A DNA stretch of 64,000 bases from Spirosoma lacussanchae (GTDB lineage Bacteria; Bacteroidota; Bacteroidia; Cytophagales; Spirosomataceae). Below, piece after piece: positions 44,717-54,220 of the stretch. The stretch spans positions 378,604-442,603 of the forward strand of contig NZ_SWJG01000004.1 of assembly GCF_005870035.1 (NCBI RefSeq). The letters run 5' to 3'. Every line of letters starts with the position of its first letter. Position 1 is the first letter of the stretch. The position numbers were made by a program, and so were the translations under genes. Under the pieces are notes generated by a model. The model searched no databases, was not told the origin of the DNA, and worked only from the letters and a program-made list of their open reading frames with translations.

Positions 44717-45535
44717 TTACAACGCCAGATGCGCCGATTGGACCGATTCGCCATAGAAGACAGTAGCCTGCCGGTCAAAATCAGCGGGCGAGTCGGTCGT
44801 CAGGAAGGTGCGCTGCCCGCCCTGGCTGCACTGGGCTTCCAATGCCGGATGCCGCTGCAGGTAGTTGACCAGGCTGTCGGCAACGATATGGCCCTGGCTC
44901 AGTATGGTCATGCCGGGCGGCACAAACTGGCGAATTTTTTCGAGAAGCAGTGGGTAGTGCGTGCAGGCCAGCAACAAGGTGTCGATCCGGGATGAATGCG
45001 CCATCACCCGGTCAATATGCTGCTTCACGAAATAGTCGGCACCTGGGCTGTTATACTCGCCGTTTTCGACCAGCGGCACCCACATAGGACAGGCTTCCTG
45101 AAAAACGCGTAGTTCCGGAAAGAATTTTTCGATCTCTACCACGTACGACTCGGATGTTACCGTTCCGCGGGTAGCCAATATGCCGACTTCTCCGGTTTGC
45201 GAATACGTGCCGATCACTTCGGTGGTCGGTCGAATCACGCCCAACACCCGCCGGTCAGACGCCAGCCGGGGCAGGTCGAGCTGCTGAATATTACGCAGTG
45301 CTTTGGCCGATGCGGTATTACAGGCCAGGATGACGAGTCGGCACCCCCGGTCGAACAGATGCCGGACGCACTCGAGGGTGTACTGATAAACGGTGTCGAA
45401 GGAGCGGGTACCGTAGGGCGTCCGGGCGTTATCGCCCAGATAGACATAGTCGTACTGGGGTAACGTCCGGACAATTTCCCGCAAAACGGTCAGGCCACCG
45501 TAGCCCGAATCAAATACACCAATGGGTTGATTCAT
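44717..45535 (-). CDS. murI: Glutamate racemase
   Basis: Makes D-glutamate for peptidoglycan. 272 residues with the two catalytic cysteines in LVILACNTASAKALR and LLACTHYPLL, and the N-terminal PIGVFDSGYGGLTVLRE with the catalytic Asp. The ATG before NQPIGVF is chosen; a GTG two codons earlier is possible. The Dabb-domain gene precedes it on the same strand by 14 bases, so they may share a transcript. Confidence 0.96.
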   Translation of the reverse strand: MNQPIGVFDSGYGGLTVLREIVRTLPQYDYVYLGDNARTPYGTRSFDTVYQYTLECVRHLFDRGCRLVILACNTASAKALRNIQQLDLPRLASDRRVLGVIRPTTEVIGTYSQTGEVGILATRGTVTSESYVVEIEKFFPELRVFQEACPMWVPLVENGEYNSPGADYFVKQHIDRVMAHSSRIDTLLLACTHYPLLLEKIRQFVPPGMTILSQGHIVADSLVNYLQRHPALEAQCSQGGQRTFLTTDSPADFDRQATVFYGESVQSAHLAL

Positions 45536-45549
45536 TAACACGCTAATAA

Positions 45550-45948
45550 CTACCGCTTCGGGCCTACAGCATCGTAGATAACAACCTTCTCCCAGAGCGA
45601 TGCGTAGTTATTGCGAAACTCGTCGTGAATGGGGTGCTTCTGGTACGCTTCTTCATCGGCCGGGCTGTCGAAAAAGCACAGCCATGAATAGGTGTAGGTC
45701 CGCTCAATCACGGCGCGGTTGGTAGCCGCCGGGGTACCGATATGCACCATTTTAATGGTTGGACATTTGGCCAGCTTGTTCAGCCCTTCCAGTAGCTTGG
45801 CCTTATCGGCTTCGCTACCGGGGTTTTTCAGGTAGAACATAACGTGATGAACAAATAGCTCTTTGGGAGCTGAAACCTCAGGCAAGCTGACACCCAGACC
45901 GGCCGCTACGCTCCCTTTAACGAATGCTCTACGCGATTGATGACTCAT
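45550..45948 (-). CDS. Dabb-domain (stress-responsive A/B barrel) protein, Tat-type signal
   Basis: 132 residues. An N-terminal twin-arginine-like signal SRRAFVKGSVAAGLG is followed by a Dabb alpha/beta barrel (ELFVHHVMFYLKNPGSEADKAKLLEGLNKL, VIERTYTYSWLCFFDSPADEEAYQKHPIHDEF). Dabb proteins are dimeric and of varied or unknown role. It would act outside the cytoplasm after Tat export. No partner is suggested. Confidence 0.82.
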   Translation of the reverse strand: MSHQSRRAFVKGSVAAGLGVSLPEVSAPKELFVHHVMFYLKNPGSEADKAKLLEGLNKLAKCPTIKMVHIGTPAATNRAVIERTYTYSWLCFFDSPADEEAYQKHPIHDEFRNNYASLWEKVVIYDAVGPKR

Positions 45949-46030
45949 ATAATTTTTGGTTACTGGTTTTTAGTACAGATACGGGAATGGGTGTCGACAA
46001 ACAATGCCAGCGGCCGGCCTGGGAGTAAGC

Positions 46031-46062
46031 ATCCAGCTTCGGCTTGTACGCCAAAGCTGGAT
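46031..46062 (-). terminator. Hairpin after alaS, possible terminator
   Basis: ATCCAGCTT (46031-46039) pairs with AAGCTGGAT (46054-46062) with a nested GGC/GCC. It lies seven bases past the alaS stop; the U-tract is weak. Confidence 0.5.
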
Positions 46063-46068
46063 TTCGGT

Positions 46069-48753
46069 TTACGCCAGCAACGCTTTGCCCTGTGCCAGAG
46101 CCGCATCCAGACCTGATGCGTCTGATCCACCCGCCGTAGCGAAGAATGGCTGGCCGCCCCCGCCCCCACGTATGTTTTTGGCCAGCTCTTTCACCACCTG
46201 ACCGGCATTCAGATTTTTCCCCTGAATGAGCGAATCGGGTAGCATGACGGCCAGTTGCGGCTTTCCGTTGATGTCGGCCCCCAATACCAGGGCCAGGTTG
46301 TCGACTTTCGCTTTCAGATCGTAGGCGAGCTGCTTCAGCGCGTCGGCCGAGGGTACGTCAACGCGTTCTACCAGCCGCGCATGTCCATCTCCGTCGGCGC
46401 CGGTCACGTTTTCGATTTTATCGAGCAGCTGGTTCTTCAGCTGTTGTACTTTTTCGTTCTGCAGCGCTTCGACCTGTTTTTGCAGTGCCACGCGCTCATC
46501 GAGCAGCGCCTGTACCGCCTTAACGACGTCTTTCGGGGCTTTGAGCAGTTCTTTCAACTCGCTGACAACCGCCATCTGTTCGTTGACAAGTTCTTCGGCG
46601 CCAAGCGAGGTCTTAGCCTCCACGCGTCGAACGCCCGTCGATACAGAGCCTTCACCGGTGAATTTGAACAACCCAATATGACCGGTAGCCGGTACATGCG
46701 TACCGCCACAGAGTTCGACCGAGTAGTTGGGATCGAACGTGATAACCCGCACAAAGTCGCCGTATTTCTCGCCGAACAGGGCAGTGGCGCCCATATTTTT
46801 CGCCTGATCGATCGGTACGTTGCGTTTTTCGTCGAGCTGGATGTCTTCGCGAATTTTCTCGTTCACGATCCGCTCCACTTCGGCCAGTTGCTCGTCGGTA
46901 ACCTTGCTGAAGTGGGAGAAGTCGAAGCGAAGGGCATCCGGGCCTACGTACGATCCTTTCTGAGCCACATGCGTACCCAGCACATCGCGCAGAGCCGCAT
47001 GGAGCAGGTGGGTAGCCGAGTGGTTACTGGAGGTCAGCATCCGGCGATCAGCATTCACGATAGCTCGAACAGAGATGGCCGACTCGAGCGTTTCATCCAG
47101 ATCAGCCTCGTTAGCAATCAGGATAGACAGATCGTTTTCCTTCTTTGTGTCGACTATCTGTATGATTTTCTGCGCATCGCCCTGACTCACAACCAGTACA
47201 CCAGTATCGCCGATCTGACCGCCTGATTCAGCATAGAAGGGAGTTTGCCCCAACACAATCTGATACTGGGTTCCCTGTTTGTTCTGCACCTTCCGGTATT
47301 TGACAATAAACGTTTCAATCTCTGTCTGATCGTAGCCTACAAACTCAGTTCGATCAACATCATTTAGCTCGACCCAGTCGCCGGCCGAGGAGGTGGCATC
47401 TTTACGCGAGCGGGCTTTCTGTTCCTGCAGGGCTTTCTGGAAACCCGCTTCATCGATACTTAGCCCTTTTTCGCGGGCAATCAGCGCCGTCAGGTCGGCC
47501 GGGAAACCGAAGGTGTCGTTCAGTTCGAAAACCGTTTCGCCGGGTATCTCCGACTTCCCTTCGCTCGCCAACTGACCAATGATCTGGTCCAGACGCCCCA
47601 GTCCGGTTCCGAGCGTCCGCAGGAACGCTATTTCTTCTTCGCGAATGACGGTAGCCACAAAGTCGCGCTGGGCGTTCAGTTCGGGGAACACATCGGCAAA
47701 CTGCATGGCCAGCGTCGGTACAAGTTTGGTCATGAACGGCTCGGTCAGGTTCAGGTACGAATAACCATAGCGGATGGCCCGGCGCAGAATCCGCCGGATC
47801 ACGTAGCCCGCTTTGGCGTTGCTCGGTACCAGCCCGTCGGCAATAGCGAACGACACCGCCCGGATATGGTCGGCAATGACCCGCATCGCTACGTCAGACA
47901 TGCCTTTGCCAGCCTCGTATTGCCGGCCCGACAGTTCTTCTATCACCTGAATAGTACCCGAGAACACATCGGTATCGTAGTTCGACTGTTTGCCCTGAAT
48001 GGCCATACACAGGCGTTCGAAACCCATGCCGGTGTCGACATGGCGGGCGGGCAGTTCTTCCAGTGAGCCGTCGGCTTTGCGGTTGAACTGCATGAATACG
48101 TTATTCCAGATTTCGACCACCTGCGGATGGTCGGCGTTTACCAGCTCTTTACCCGGCTTCTGGGCTACTTCTTCGGGCGAGCGCAGATCGATGTGAATTT
48201 CGGAGCAGGGACCGCATGGCCCCGTTTCCCCCATTTCCCAGAAGTTGTCTTTCTTATTGCCCAGAATGATCCGCGACTCGTCCGGTTCGCCGTCGCGACC
48301 GAGGATTTCTTTCCAGATGTCCCACGACTCCTGGTCGAAGGGTACGTTATCCCGGTCATCTCCCTTAAAAACCGACACGTAAATGCGGTCTTTGGGAAGT
48401 TTGTATACTTCGGTCAGCAGTTCCCACGACCAAGTCAAGGCTTCTTTCTTGAAATAATCACCAAACGACCAGTTACCAAGCATCTCGAACATGGTGTGGT
48501 GATAGGTATCGAAACCAACGTCTTCGAGGTCGTTGTGCTTCCCTGACACCCGCAGGCACTTCTGCGTATCGGCCACACGGGGCGACGGTGGCGTACCATT
48601 ACCGAGGAAGAAGTCCTTGAATTGCGCCATCCCGGAGTTGTTAAACATCAGCGTTGGGTCGTTCTTGGCAACCAGCGGGGCTGAGGGCACAATCAGGTGT
48701 TGTTTGGAGCGGAAGAAGTCGAGGAAATGTCGACGTATTTCGTGGGAAGTCAT
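46069..48753 (-). CDS. alaS: Alanyl-tRNA synthetase
   Basis: Class II synthetase of 894 residues. The aminoacylation domain holds [54 protein letters not shown] and TGMGFERL. The editing domain has [14 protein letters not shown] and the Cys/His pair in [13 protein letters not shown]. The C-terminal DHHA1 oligomerisation domain ends with [15 protein letters not shown]. Divergent from merR, with a -7 box 84 bases upstream of the start. Confidence 0.97.
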   Translation of the reverse strand: MTSHEIRRHFLDFFRSKQHLIVPSAPLVAKNDPTLMFNNSGMAQFKDFFLGNGTPPSPRVADTQKCLRVSGKHNDLEDVGFDTYHHTMFEMLGNWSFGDYFKKEALTWSWELLTEVYKLPKDRIYVSVFKGDDRDNVPFDQESWDIWKEILGRDGEPDESRIILGNKKDNFWEMGETGPCGPCSEIHIDLRSPEEVAQKPGKELVNADHPQVVEIWNNVFMQFNRKADGSLEELPARHVDTGMGFERLCMAIQGKQSNYDTDVFSGTIQVIEELSGRQYEAGKGMSDVAMRVIADHIRAVSFAIADGLVPSNAKAGYVIRRILRRAIRYGYSYLNLTEPFMTKLVPTLAMQFADVFPELNAQRDFVATVIREEEIAFLRTLGTGLGRLDQIIGQLASEGKSEIPGETVFELNDTFGFPADLTALIAREKGLSIDEAGFQKALQEQKARSRKDATSSAGDWVELNDVDRTEFVGYDQTEIETFIVKYRKVQNKQGTQYQIVLGQTPFYAESGGQIGDTGVLVVSQGDAQKIIQIVDTKKENDLSILIANEADLDETLESAISVRAIVNADRRMLTSSNHSATHLLHAALRDVLGTHVAQKGSYVGPDALRFDFSHFSKVTDEQLAEVERIVNEKIREDIQLDEKRNVPIDQAKNMGATALFGEKYGDFVRVITFDPNYSVELCGGTHVPATGHIGLFKFTGEGSVSTGVRRVEAKTSLGAEELVNEQMAVVSELKELLKAPKDVVKAVQALLDERVALQKQVEALQNEKVQQLKNQLLDKIENVTGADGDGHARLVERVDVPSADALKQLAYDLKAKVDNLALVLGADINGKPQLAVMLPDSLIQGKNLNAGQVVKELAKNIRGGGGGQPFFATAGGSDASGLDAALAQGKALLA

Positions 48754-48836
48754 AATAGAATCAATCAGTTGCCCGCTTAATCGCTTATTTCGGGCTCAAC
48801 CGGGGCTACCGGTCGATCCACCAGGCGGGGCGTCGG

Positions 48837-48844
48837 CAAATTTA
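48837..48844 (-). promoter_or_regulatory. -7 box of alaS
   Basis: TAAATTTG on the minus strand, an exact TAnnTTTG match, leaving a leader of about 77 bases. No T-box was recognised. Confidence 0.55.
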
Positions 48845-48888
48845 CACGAAAACTTGCGTTTTTCGGGTCTGCGTGGCAGGTTTGTCAG

Positions 48889-49257
48889 ATGGAAAGCGAG
48901 GGCAAACTGTATTACGGCATCAAGGAAGTAGCCGAGTTATTCGGGATCAACGCGTCGAAGTTACGGTTCTATGAAAAGGAGTTTCCCATGCTCCAGCCCC
49001 GAAAAAATCGCTCTGGCGATCGGGTTTATACGCAGGCCGACCTCGACCTGCTCCGCGACATTCTGGACCTGACGCAGGCTAAAGGCTACACCCTGGCCGG
49101 TGCCCGAGAATTTCTGAAAAGTCGGGATGTCAACCGCCAGCAGAACGCCCGATACATCGCCAAACTGCGTGAGATCAAATCATTTCTGGAAAAAATTCGC
49201 GACGACCTGAACACACCGGTCGGCAATGCGCCATCGGATTCCTCGATCGAATTTTAA
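48889..49257 (+). CDS. MerR-family transcriptional regulator
   Basis: 122 residues. The N-terminal winged helix (YYGIKEVAELFGINASKLRFYEKEFPMLQPRKNRSGDRVYTQADLDLLRDI) is typical. After it comes LTQAKGYTLAGAREFLKS and a short coiled-coil region without metal-binding cysteines. That short form without an effector domain is common in Bacteroidota. It is divergent from alaS; the target is unknown. Its own operator may lie in the 135-base gap. Confidence 0.92.
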   Translation: MESEGKLYYGIKEVAELFGINASKLRFYEKEFPMLQPRKNRSGDRVYTQADLDLLRDILDLTQAKGYTLAGAREFLKSRDVNRQQNARYIAKLREIKSFLEKIRDDLNTPVGNAPSDSSIEF

Positions 49258-49275
49258 TCCGTTTCCCAGTTTCCC

Positions 49276-49432
49276 CAGTTTGAAAACCGGGGCTATTCAT
49301 TTGTCTCCATCAATGTAAAATCTCAATCGGTGCGATCCATGAATAGTGCCTGATACACCAGTTTAAAAACCGGGGCTATACATTTGTCTTCATCAATGCA
49401 GAATCCGGCTCGGCACGACCCATGAATAGTGC
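49276..49432. repeat. Two 74-bp direct repeats, 83-bp period, each with an inverted pair
   Basis: Bases 49276-49349 and 49359-49432 share most positions: both start with CAGTTT, contain ACCGGGGCTAT and CATCAATG, and end with CATGAATAGTGC. Within copy 1, CTATTCAT and ATGAATAG are exact reverse complements bracketing about 40 bases; in copy 2 the left arm is CTATACAT with one mismatch. The pair lies between the ends of merR and of the peroxidase gene. It might be a dispersed repeat family or a structured RNA. Confidence 0.8.
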
Positions 49433-49487
49433 TGGCCTTCAGGCTGGCGGATTCGATTCGCGGGCGATTTTAAACCGGTGAACACAA

Positions 49488-51326
49488 TTACAGGGCTTTC
49501 AGGAAAGCGATTAGGGCCTGCTTTTCGCTGGGCGTCAGATTCAGTTTATCACCTGGCAAGGTCTGATTATCGACAGAAAGTCCCAGGCCGATGCCCCCGC
49601 CTTTGTTATAGAAGTCGATAACCTGATCGAGCGTTTGATAGACGCCATTATGCATATAGGGCGCCGTTTGGGCCACGTTACGAACGGTCGGCGTTTTGAA
49701 CGCGTGTTTCTGAATCACAATTCGGGTGGTTTGAAATTTACCCAGGTCCGGGTCAAGCTGGTTGTTATCGGCCGTAGCGGGTGTTCCCAGTACCTCGCTC
49801 TCGGTTTTCTGATAGGCAGGCGGTACCGTACCGTTGAATAGCGGGTAGAAATGGCAGGTGGCACATTTGGCCTTACCCATGAACAGATTGAATCCATGCC
49901 GCTCCTCGGCCGATAATGCAGCCTGGTTCTGATTGCGTAAGGCCTGGTCTACCCGAGAATCGAGGCTGGTCAGCGAACGCACGTAACTCGCAATGGCGTT
50001 TTTCAGGTTTTGTTCGGTCACCCCGTCGCGGTAGGTTTTGCTGAACGTTGTCCGGTAGGACGTATTAGCCCGCAGTGCTTTCACGGCTTCGGGCAATGAG
50101 CCGTGCATCTCATCGGCATTTTCAAGTACGTCGCTGGCCTGGTCTTCGAGAAAGGTTACCCTCGAATCGGCAAACTGAGCGGCCTGAAAAGCTGCATTTA
50201 CCAACGTCGGCGAATTACGGGCAATACGCCGGCCACCAAACCCAACAGCCAGACTTTTCGGCTCTCCGTCGGTAAACGCTTTATCAGGTCGATGGCAGGT
50301 GGCACAGCTGCGATTGGCCTCACCCGACAGAATGGGGTCGTAGAACAGCATTTTCCCCAGTTCGATCCGGCTGGGCGTAGCCCGGTCACCACGACTGTTC
50401 ACAAAATAGCTCGGGTCGAAAGCGTCCGGGTCGTTGAGCGTCCGGGCCGAAGCCGACAGGAGACGGCTTTCCTGAAAGACAGGAATGCCAAGGGCTTGTT
50501 GCGCGTCGAGCAATAGACTACTCAGCACGTTGGCGTGTTGGGTGATGTAGCCGAACCGATCGAACCTGTTAAAGCTGCGTTCTTTTTGTAAAGCCCCGAT
50601 GGCACCGGCAAAGGCCTTGTCGAGCCGCTCAGCCAGGTCGGGTCGCTGGTCAGGCAGGTCATAAAAACGGAGATGCTGCTGTAGACTTTGCAGCGCAGCG
50701 GCTGCTTCGGGCAGCGAATGGTTGGCAACGGGCGAATCGAACCCGGTGATGCCGAGCGAAACGAGCCGAAACACTTCGAGCCGCATAGCATCAAAGACGT
50801 GGCTGTCGGTCATTTCGTTATCCGTAGCGACCCGCGTTAGCCGCCTTACATTAGATTGCAACAGGGCCAGCTGTCCCCGTAATTCGTCCTGGTTGGCCGG
50901 GTCGTAGGGAAACAGCAGTTCTTCAATTACCTGAAACCCTTCCGGCTTTATTTCCCGCTGTAACCCATCATCTTCTTCTACTTCGGGCAGGGCAGGCCCA
51001 TTCAGGCTTTTGGCCGTTTCGGGGTTGTATAGCTCAACCAGAAATTCAACCTGTTTATACGCCAAACGAGCCGTATCAAAGGCAGCCTGAATCCGGCTGG
51101 CGGGTAGTTGCGCAATGACAACTCGATTCAGTTGCCGCACGGCAGAGTCTAGCTGCGCGATATCATAAAGGTATTCACGTTTAACCCGTTGCAGTGGAGT
51201 TTGCCGGGGTATCAACACTTCATAGAGGCCCCAAAGCGCCAGACAGCCCACCAGGCCAACACCTATCCAGAATACAGGCTGGGTCCGTTTACGGGTTACA
51301 CTTGACGAAGTTTGTGGGGTAAGCAT
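49488..51326 (-). CDS. Imelysin-like / di-haem cytochrome c peroxidase fusion
   Basis: 612 residues. A single N-terminal helix (VFWIGVGLVGCLALWGLYEVL, about 18-38) anchors it in the membrane. Residues 45-290 are helical and contain GFQVIEELLF (130-139), reminiscent of the imelysin GxHxxE motif with His replaced by Gln. The C-terminal 320 residues are a MauG/cytochrome c peroxidase with two haem motifs, CATCH at 341-345 and 488-492, and a late Met-containing region. It would face the periplasm and depend on cytochrome c maturation. It has its own promoter and is convergent with merR. Confidence 0.85.
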   Translation of the reverse strand: MLTPQTSSSVTRKRTQPVFWIGVGLVGCLALWGLYEVLIPRQTPLQRVKREYLYDIAQLDSAVRQLNRVVIAQLPASRIQAAFDTARLAYKQVEFLVELYNPETAKSLNGPALPEVEEDDGLQREIKPEGFQVIEELLFPYDPANQDELRGQLALLQSNVRRLTRVATDNEMTDSHVFDAMRLEVFRLVSLGITGFDSPVANHSLPEAAAALQSLQQHLRFYDLPDQRPDLAERLDKAFAGAIGALQKERSFNRFDRFGYITQHANVLSSLLLDAQQALGIPVFQESRLLSASARTLNDPDAFDPSYFVNSRGDRATPSRIELGKMLFYDPILSGEANRSCATCHRPDKAFTDGEPKSLAVGFGGRRIARNSPTLVNAAFQAAQFADSRVTFLEDQASDVLENADEMHGSLPEAVKALRANTSYRTTFSKTYRDGVTEQNLKNAIASYVRSLTSLDSRVDQALRNQNQAALSAEERHGFNLFMGKAKCATCHFYPLFNGTVPPAYQKTESEVLGTPATADNNQLDPDLGKFQTTRIVIQKHAFKTPTVRNVAQTAPYMHNGVYQTLDQVIDFYNKGGGIGLGLSVDNQTLPGDKLNLTPSEKQALIAFLKAL

Positions 51327-51337
51327 ATCACGAACTG

Positions 51338-51345
51338 CAAAATTA
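51338..51345 (-). promoter_or_regulatory. -7 box of the peroxidase gene
   Basis: TAATTTTG on the minus strand, an exact TAnnTTTG match; the leader would be only about 5 bases, making the mRNA nearly leaderless. Confidence 0.5.
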
Positions 51346-51360
51346 GGTTTATCAGGACAT

Positions 51361-51393
51361 AAAAAGCCTGACCAACCAGGGGTTGGTCAGGCT
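51361..51393 (-). terminator. Terminator of the PhoX-like gene
   Basis: AGCCTGACCAACC (51365-51377) pairs with GGTTGGTCAGGCT (51381-51393), followed on the minus strand by TTTTTATG. It separates this transcript from the peroxidase promoter. Confidence 0.85.
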
Positions 51394-51414
51394 GCGTAGT
51401 ATACGTCGGTTACT

Positions 51415-52875
51415 TTAGCGGGGCAGCCCTTTTACGACGATGAGCTGACTGGCCTGGTTTTCGTCGGGTCGTTTGGTCCCTCCGTCAACAGCCTTGTACT
51501 TATCCCCTCGCCAGGTATGCGGCTGAACGGCAATGATAAAAGTATCAGTCAATCCGAGCTGATCCGATACATCAATCATAGCGCCATACTCCCAGGTACC
51601 AAAACGCGATGAGCCCCCTACGTTATATTTTGCGGCATCCGAAGCCGTCCGGCGATGATCCAGCTCCAGAACGGGTTTAAACTCGTTCGTTTTCAGGTTC
51701 AACTGGTAGATGTATGAATCGTGGGTTTCGTCCCCATAGCTATTCGGGTCTTCCTGGGTGTAGAGGTAATTCTCCGTCACCACGATATTATCTACGTTCT
51801 GAAACGTTTTGGCAATTCCTGCGCGGTCGTCACCATCAAGAACAACTTCAAGCGTTGCCTTGAGCGGATCGGCGGCATCCATCGTCAGGCGGTATACCCG
51901 ACCGTATTTAGAACGCGAATAATCGGCGTTCGGACCAGAGTTTGCCTGCCCCGTAACGTTGAAATACACTTCGCGGCCGGTACTCTTTTTACGGTAATCG
52001 ATGTCTTCAACCCGCCCAAATTTGATGGCTTTGAGGTCGTTTACTTTGCCGTTGATCTGTGCACCTGTCAGCGTTTTATGATTGTCAACCTTGACAAACT
52101 CCACCGGGAACTTAGCGCCCACTTTCATATCCATTTCACGCTGGTTGCCATCGGTGCGCTTCAGCATGTAGAGCGAGCCGTTATCGAGGTCCCCCACTGT
52201 GTTGGAAAGGTACAAAGCCAACTGACCCCCGTTTACGTCAGAATCGTCATCACCAATCAGGATGGCGGTTTTACCGGTGTAGGCCTGCTTGGGCAGCGGC
52301 ACCGCGTTTTCCGCACTCCAGCGGCCCAACCCGGCAATTTCCTTTGACACGCTCGCGGTTCCTACGTCGCCGAAGGGGTTCACACCGTGGGTTCTCGACT
52401 CCTGACCACTTTCACCACAGGTCAGGTATAGGGGCCCAAATCCATGTTCTTCCTGCGTGGCCATCGTGGCCGAACAAAGCCGCCATACGCCCCCATCGGA
52501 GTTCAGGATATACTCTCCCTTAACCGGCTTAAACGTTTTGTCGAGGGTAATGCGTGATACGGCGAAGTTGTCTTCGTGGTTGACAAGCAGCGTATACGTA
52601 CCGTCCGCGTTTTTGAGCATACCTGCTCCATCGGCCGACCCGCCAAAAACGTAGTTGGGCGACTGATCCAGTTTATCATCGCTGCCGACAAGCGAAAAAA
52701 TCTCTACGTTATTGACGCCCGGCATAGCTTTGGCCAGGGCAGGCGTAACGGATTGGTTCTTTAGTACTACCTCATTGGTCGGCTGAGTGCCCGGATTTTC
52801 CTGGGTACTGCAGGCGACGGCCATAAACAGGGAAAGCAACGCAGTTGAGGATAGCAAACGTTTGTTAGGAAGCAT
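51415..52875 (-). CDS. PhoX/DUF839-like lipoprotein
   Basis: 486 residues, lipoprotein signal with lipobox VACS and Cys22, so membrane-anchored outside the cytoplasm. FGGSADGAGMLKNADGTYTLLVNHED resembles the start of the DUF839/PhoX beta propeller. Later stretches (REVYFNVTGQANSGPNADYSRSKYGRVYRL, YLYTQEDPNSYGDETHDSYIYQLN) fit a Ca-binding propeller. PhoX enzymes are Ca/Fe-dependent phosphatases; I cannot confirm the active-site residues, so only the fold is called. Separate transcript from the peroxidase. Confidence 0.68.
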   Translation of the reverse strand: MLPNKRLLSSTALLSLFMAVACSTQENPGTQPTNEVVLKNQSVTPALAKAMPGVNNVEIFSLVGSDDKLDQSPNYVFGGSADGAGMLKNADGTYTLLVNHEDNFAVSRITLDKTFKPVKGEYILNSDGGVWRLCSATMATQEEHGFGPLYLTCGESGQESRTHGVNPFGDVGTASVSKEIAGLGRWSAENAVPLPKQAYTGKTAILIGDDDSDVNGGQLALYLSNTVGDLDNGSLYMLKRTDGNQREMDMKVGAKFPVEFVKVDNHKTLTGAQINGKVNDLKAIKFGRVEDIDYRKKSTGREVYFNVTGQANSGPNADYSRSKYGRVYRLTMDAADPLKATLEVVLDGDDRAGIAKTFQNVDNIVVTENYLYTQEDPNSYGDETHDSYIYQLNLKTNEFKPVLELDHRRTASDAAKYNVGGSSRFGTWEYGAMIDVSDQLGLTDTFIIAVQPHTWRGDKYKAVDGGTKRPDENQASQLIVVKGLPR

Positions 52876-52907
52876 TGGTCAGTGTTTTTTGTACAGGAAA
52901 CTTTTCA

Positions 52908-52915
52908 CAAAAATA
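52908..52915 (-). promoter_or_regulatory. -7 box of the PhoX-like gene
   Basis: TATTTTTG on the minus strand, an exact TAnnTTTG match 33 bases before the ATG. Confidence 0.6.
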
Positions 52916-53107
52916 CTCCCACGGTTTCTTCCAACAGCGCCCGGGTAATTATCTCACCGCTACCTTTTTACCAACCAATTTAATAGATAGTTTACATACT
53001 ATTCCTTGATAAGCCACCTGTGTTGGGTTTGCGCCTGAAAAACAGTAAGCTTGCAGAGGCTGCTCGCCAGCCTTCTCATTTCCGTAACTTCTTTGCTTTA
53101 TCTGAAC

Positions 53108-54220
53108 GTGTCTACCGACGCTCATTCTCAAGTTGCCCTCACCCTTGTTCCGGGCTTGGGCAGTATTCTGATTCGGCAACTGATCAGCTACTGCGGATCG
53201 GCCCCGGAGGTCTTCCAGTCGCCCCTGGCCCGCCTGCTGAAAGTACCCGGCATTGGCGACGTAACCGCCCGGGCCATTCGTACTTCCGACGCGCTAACAA
53301 CTGCCGAACGGGTACTCAAACGACTCGAAACCCTCGGCGCTACGCCCCTTTTCTACACCGACAAAGCCTACCCGGCCCGACTAAAAACCTTATACGACGC
53401 CCCGGCCCTATTGTACTGGCAGGGCGCTGGTGACCTCAACGCCCCCCGCACCATTGGTCTCGTTGGCACCCGGCAGGCCACCGACTATGGTCGGCGAATC
53501 ACTACCGATATAATCGATGCACTAGCCCCCTATAATGTCACCGTCATCAGTGGCCTCGCCTATGGCATCGATATTGCCGCCCACCGGGCCAGCCTGACCA
53601 ACGGACTGCCAACCATAGGCGTCATGGCCAGCGGACTGGACGTAGTTTACCCATCGGTCCATCGGCGAACGGCGCAGGAGATGCTGACCCAGGGCGGTCT
53701 GTTGACCGAGAGTATTCCAGGTACCAAACCCGACGCCCACCTGTTTCCGGCCCGCAACCGAATCATTGCCGGCCTGAGCGATGCCATTGTTGTGGTAGAA
53801 GCAGCCGCCAAAGGGGGCGCCCTCATTACGGCCGAGTATGCCAACAACTACCACCGCGACGTTTTTGCGGTGCCGGGCCAGCTGAACCAGACCTTTTCGG
53901 CGGGTTGTAACAAACTCATCCGGGAAAACAAAGCGCAGATTTATACCAGCCCGGCGGATCTGATCGAAGCTCTGAACTGGGATCAGCCAGTGGGGCAGCA
54001 TCCGCGCGGCCATACAGCCCCGGCCCTGCCCGTAGACGTAACCGATGAAGAAAGTCAGGTCCTGGCCCTGTTGCGGCAATCGGCCGACCTGCACATCGAC
54101 GAGCTGAGCTGGCAGTCGCAGATTCCGATGGGCCGACTGGCTTCGCTCCTGCTCAATCTGGAGTTTCGGGGGTTTGTTCGATCACTACCGGGTAAGAAGT
54201 ATTCGGTAGTGTATGTGTAG
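53108..54220 (+). CDS. dprA: DNA-processing protein DprA
   Basis: Loads RecA on incoming single-stranded DNA in natural transformation. 370 residues with a helix-hairpin-helix-like start (ALTLVPGLGSILIRQLISYCG and LLKVPGIGDVTARAI), then the Rossmann core: GLVGTRQATDYGRR, SGLAYGIDIAAHRASL, FPARNRIIAGLSDAIVVVEAAAKGGALITAEYA, and a C-terminal winged helix. The GTG at 53108 gives the usual N-terminus; the earlier in-frame start is a TTG that adds a spurious hydrophobic stretch. The last 68 bases overlap the end of eutC. Confidence 0.93.
   Translation: MSTDAHSQVALTLVPGLGSILIRQLISYCGSAPEVFQSPLARLLKVPGIGDVTARAIRTSDALTTAERVLKRLETLGATPLFYTDKAYPARLKTLYDAPALLYWQGAGDLNAPRTIGLVGTRQATDYGRRITTDIIDALAPYNVTVISGLAYGIDIAAHRASLTNGLPTIGVMASGLDVVYPSVHRRTAQEMLTQGGLLTESIPGTKPDAHLFPARNRIIAGLSDAIVVVEAAAKGGALITAEYANNYHRDVFAVPGQLNQTFSAGCNKLIRENKAQIYTSPADLIEALNWDQPVGQHPRGHTAPALPVDVTDEESQVLALLRQSADLHIDELSWQSQIPMGRLASLLLNLEFRGFVRSLPGKKYSVVYV

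Noticed and set aside
46255-47226. 323-codon plus-strand frame opposite alaS
   Set aside because: Antisense shadow of alaS, no domain recognised.
49258-49487. CRISPR array
   Set aside because: Only two diverged 74-base copies with 9-base spacing and no short identical repeats or cas genes.
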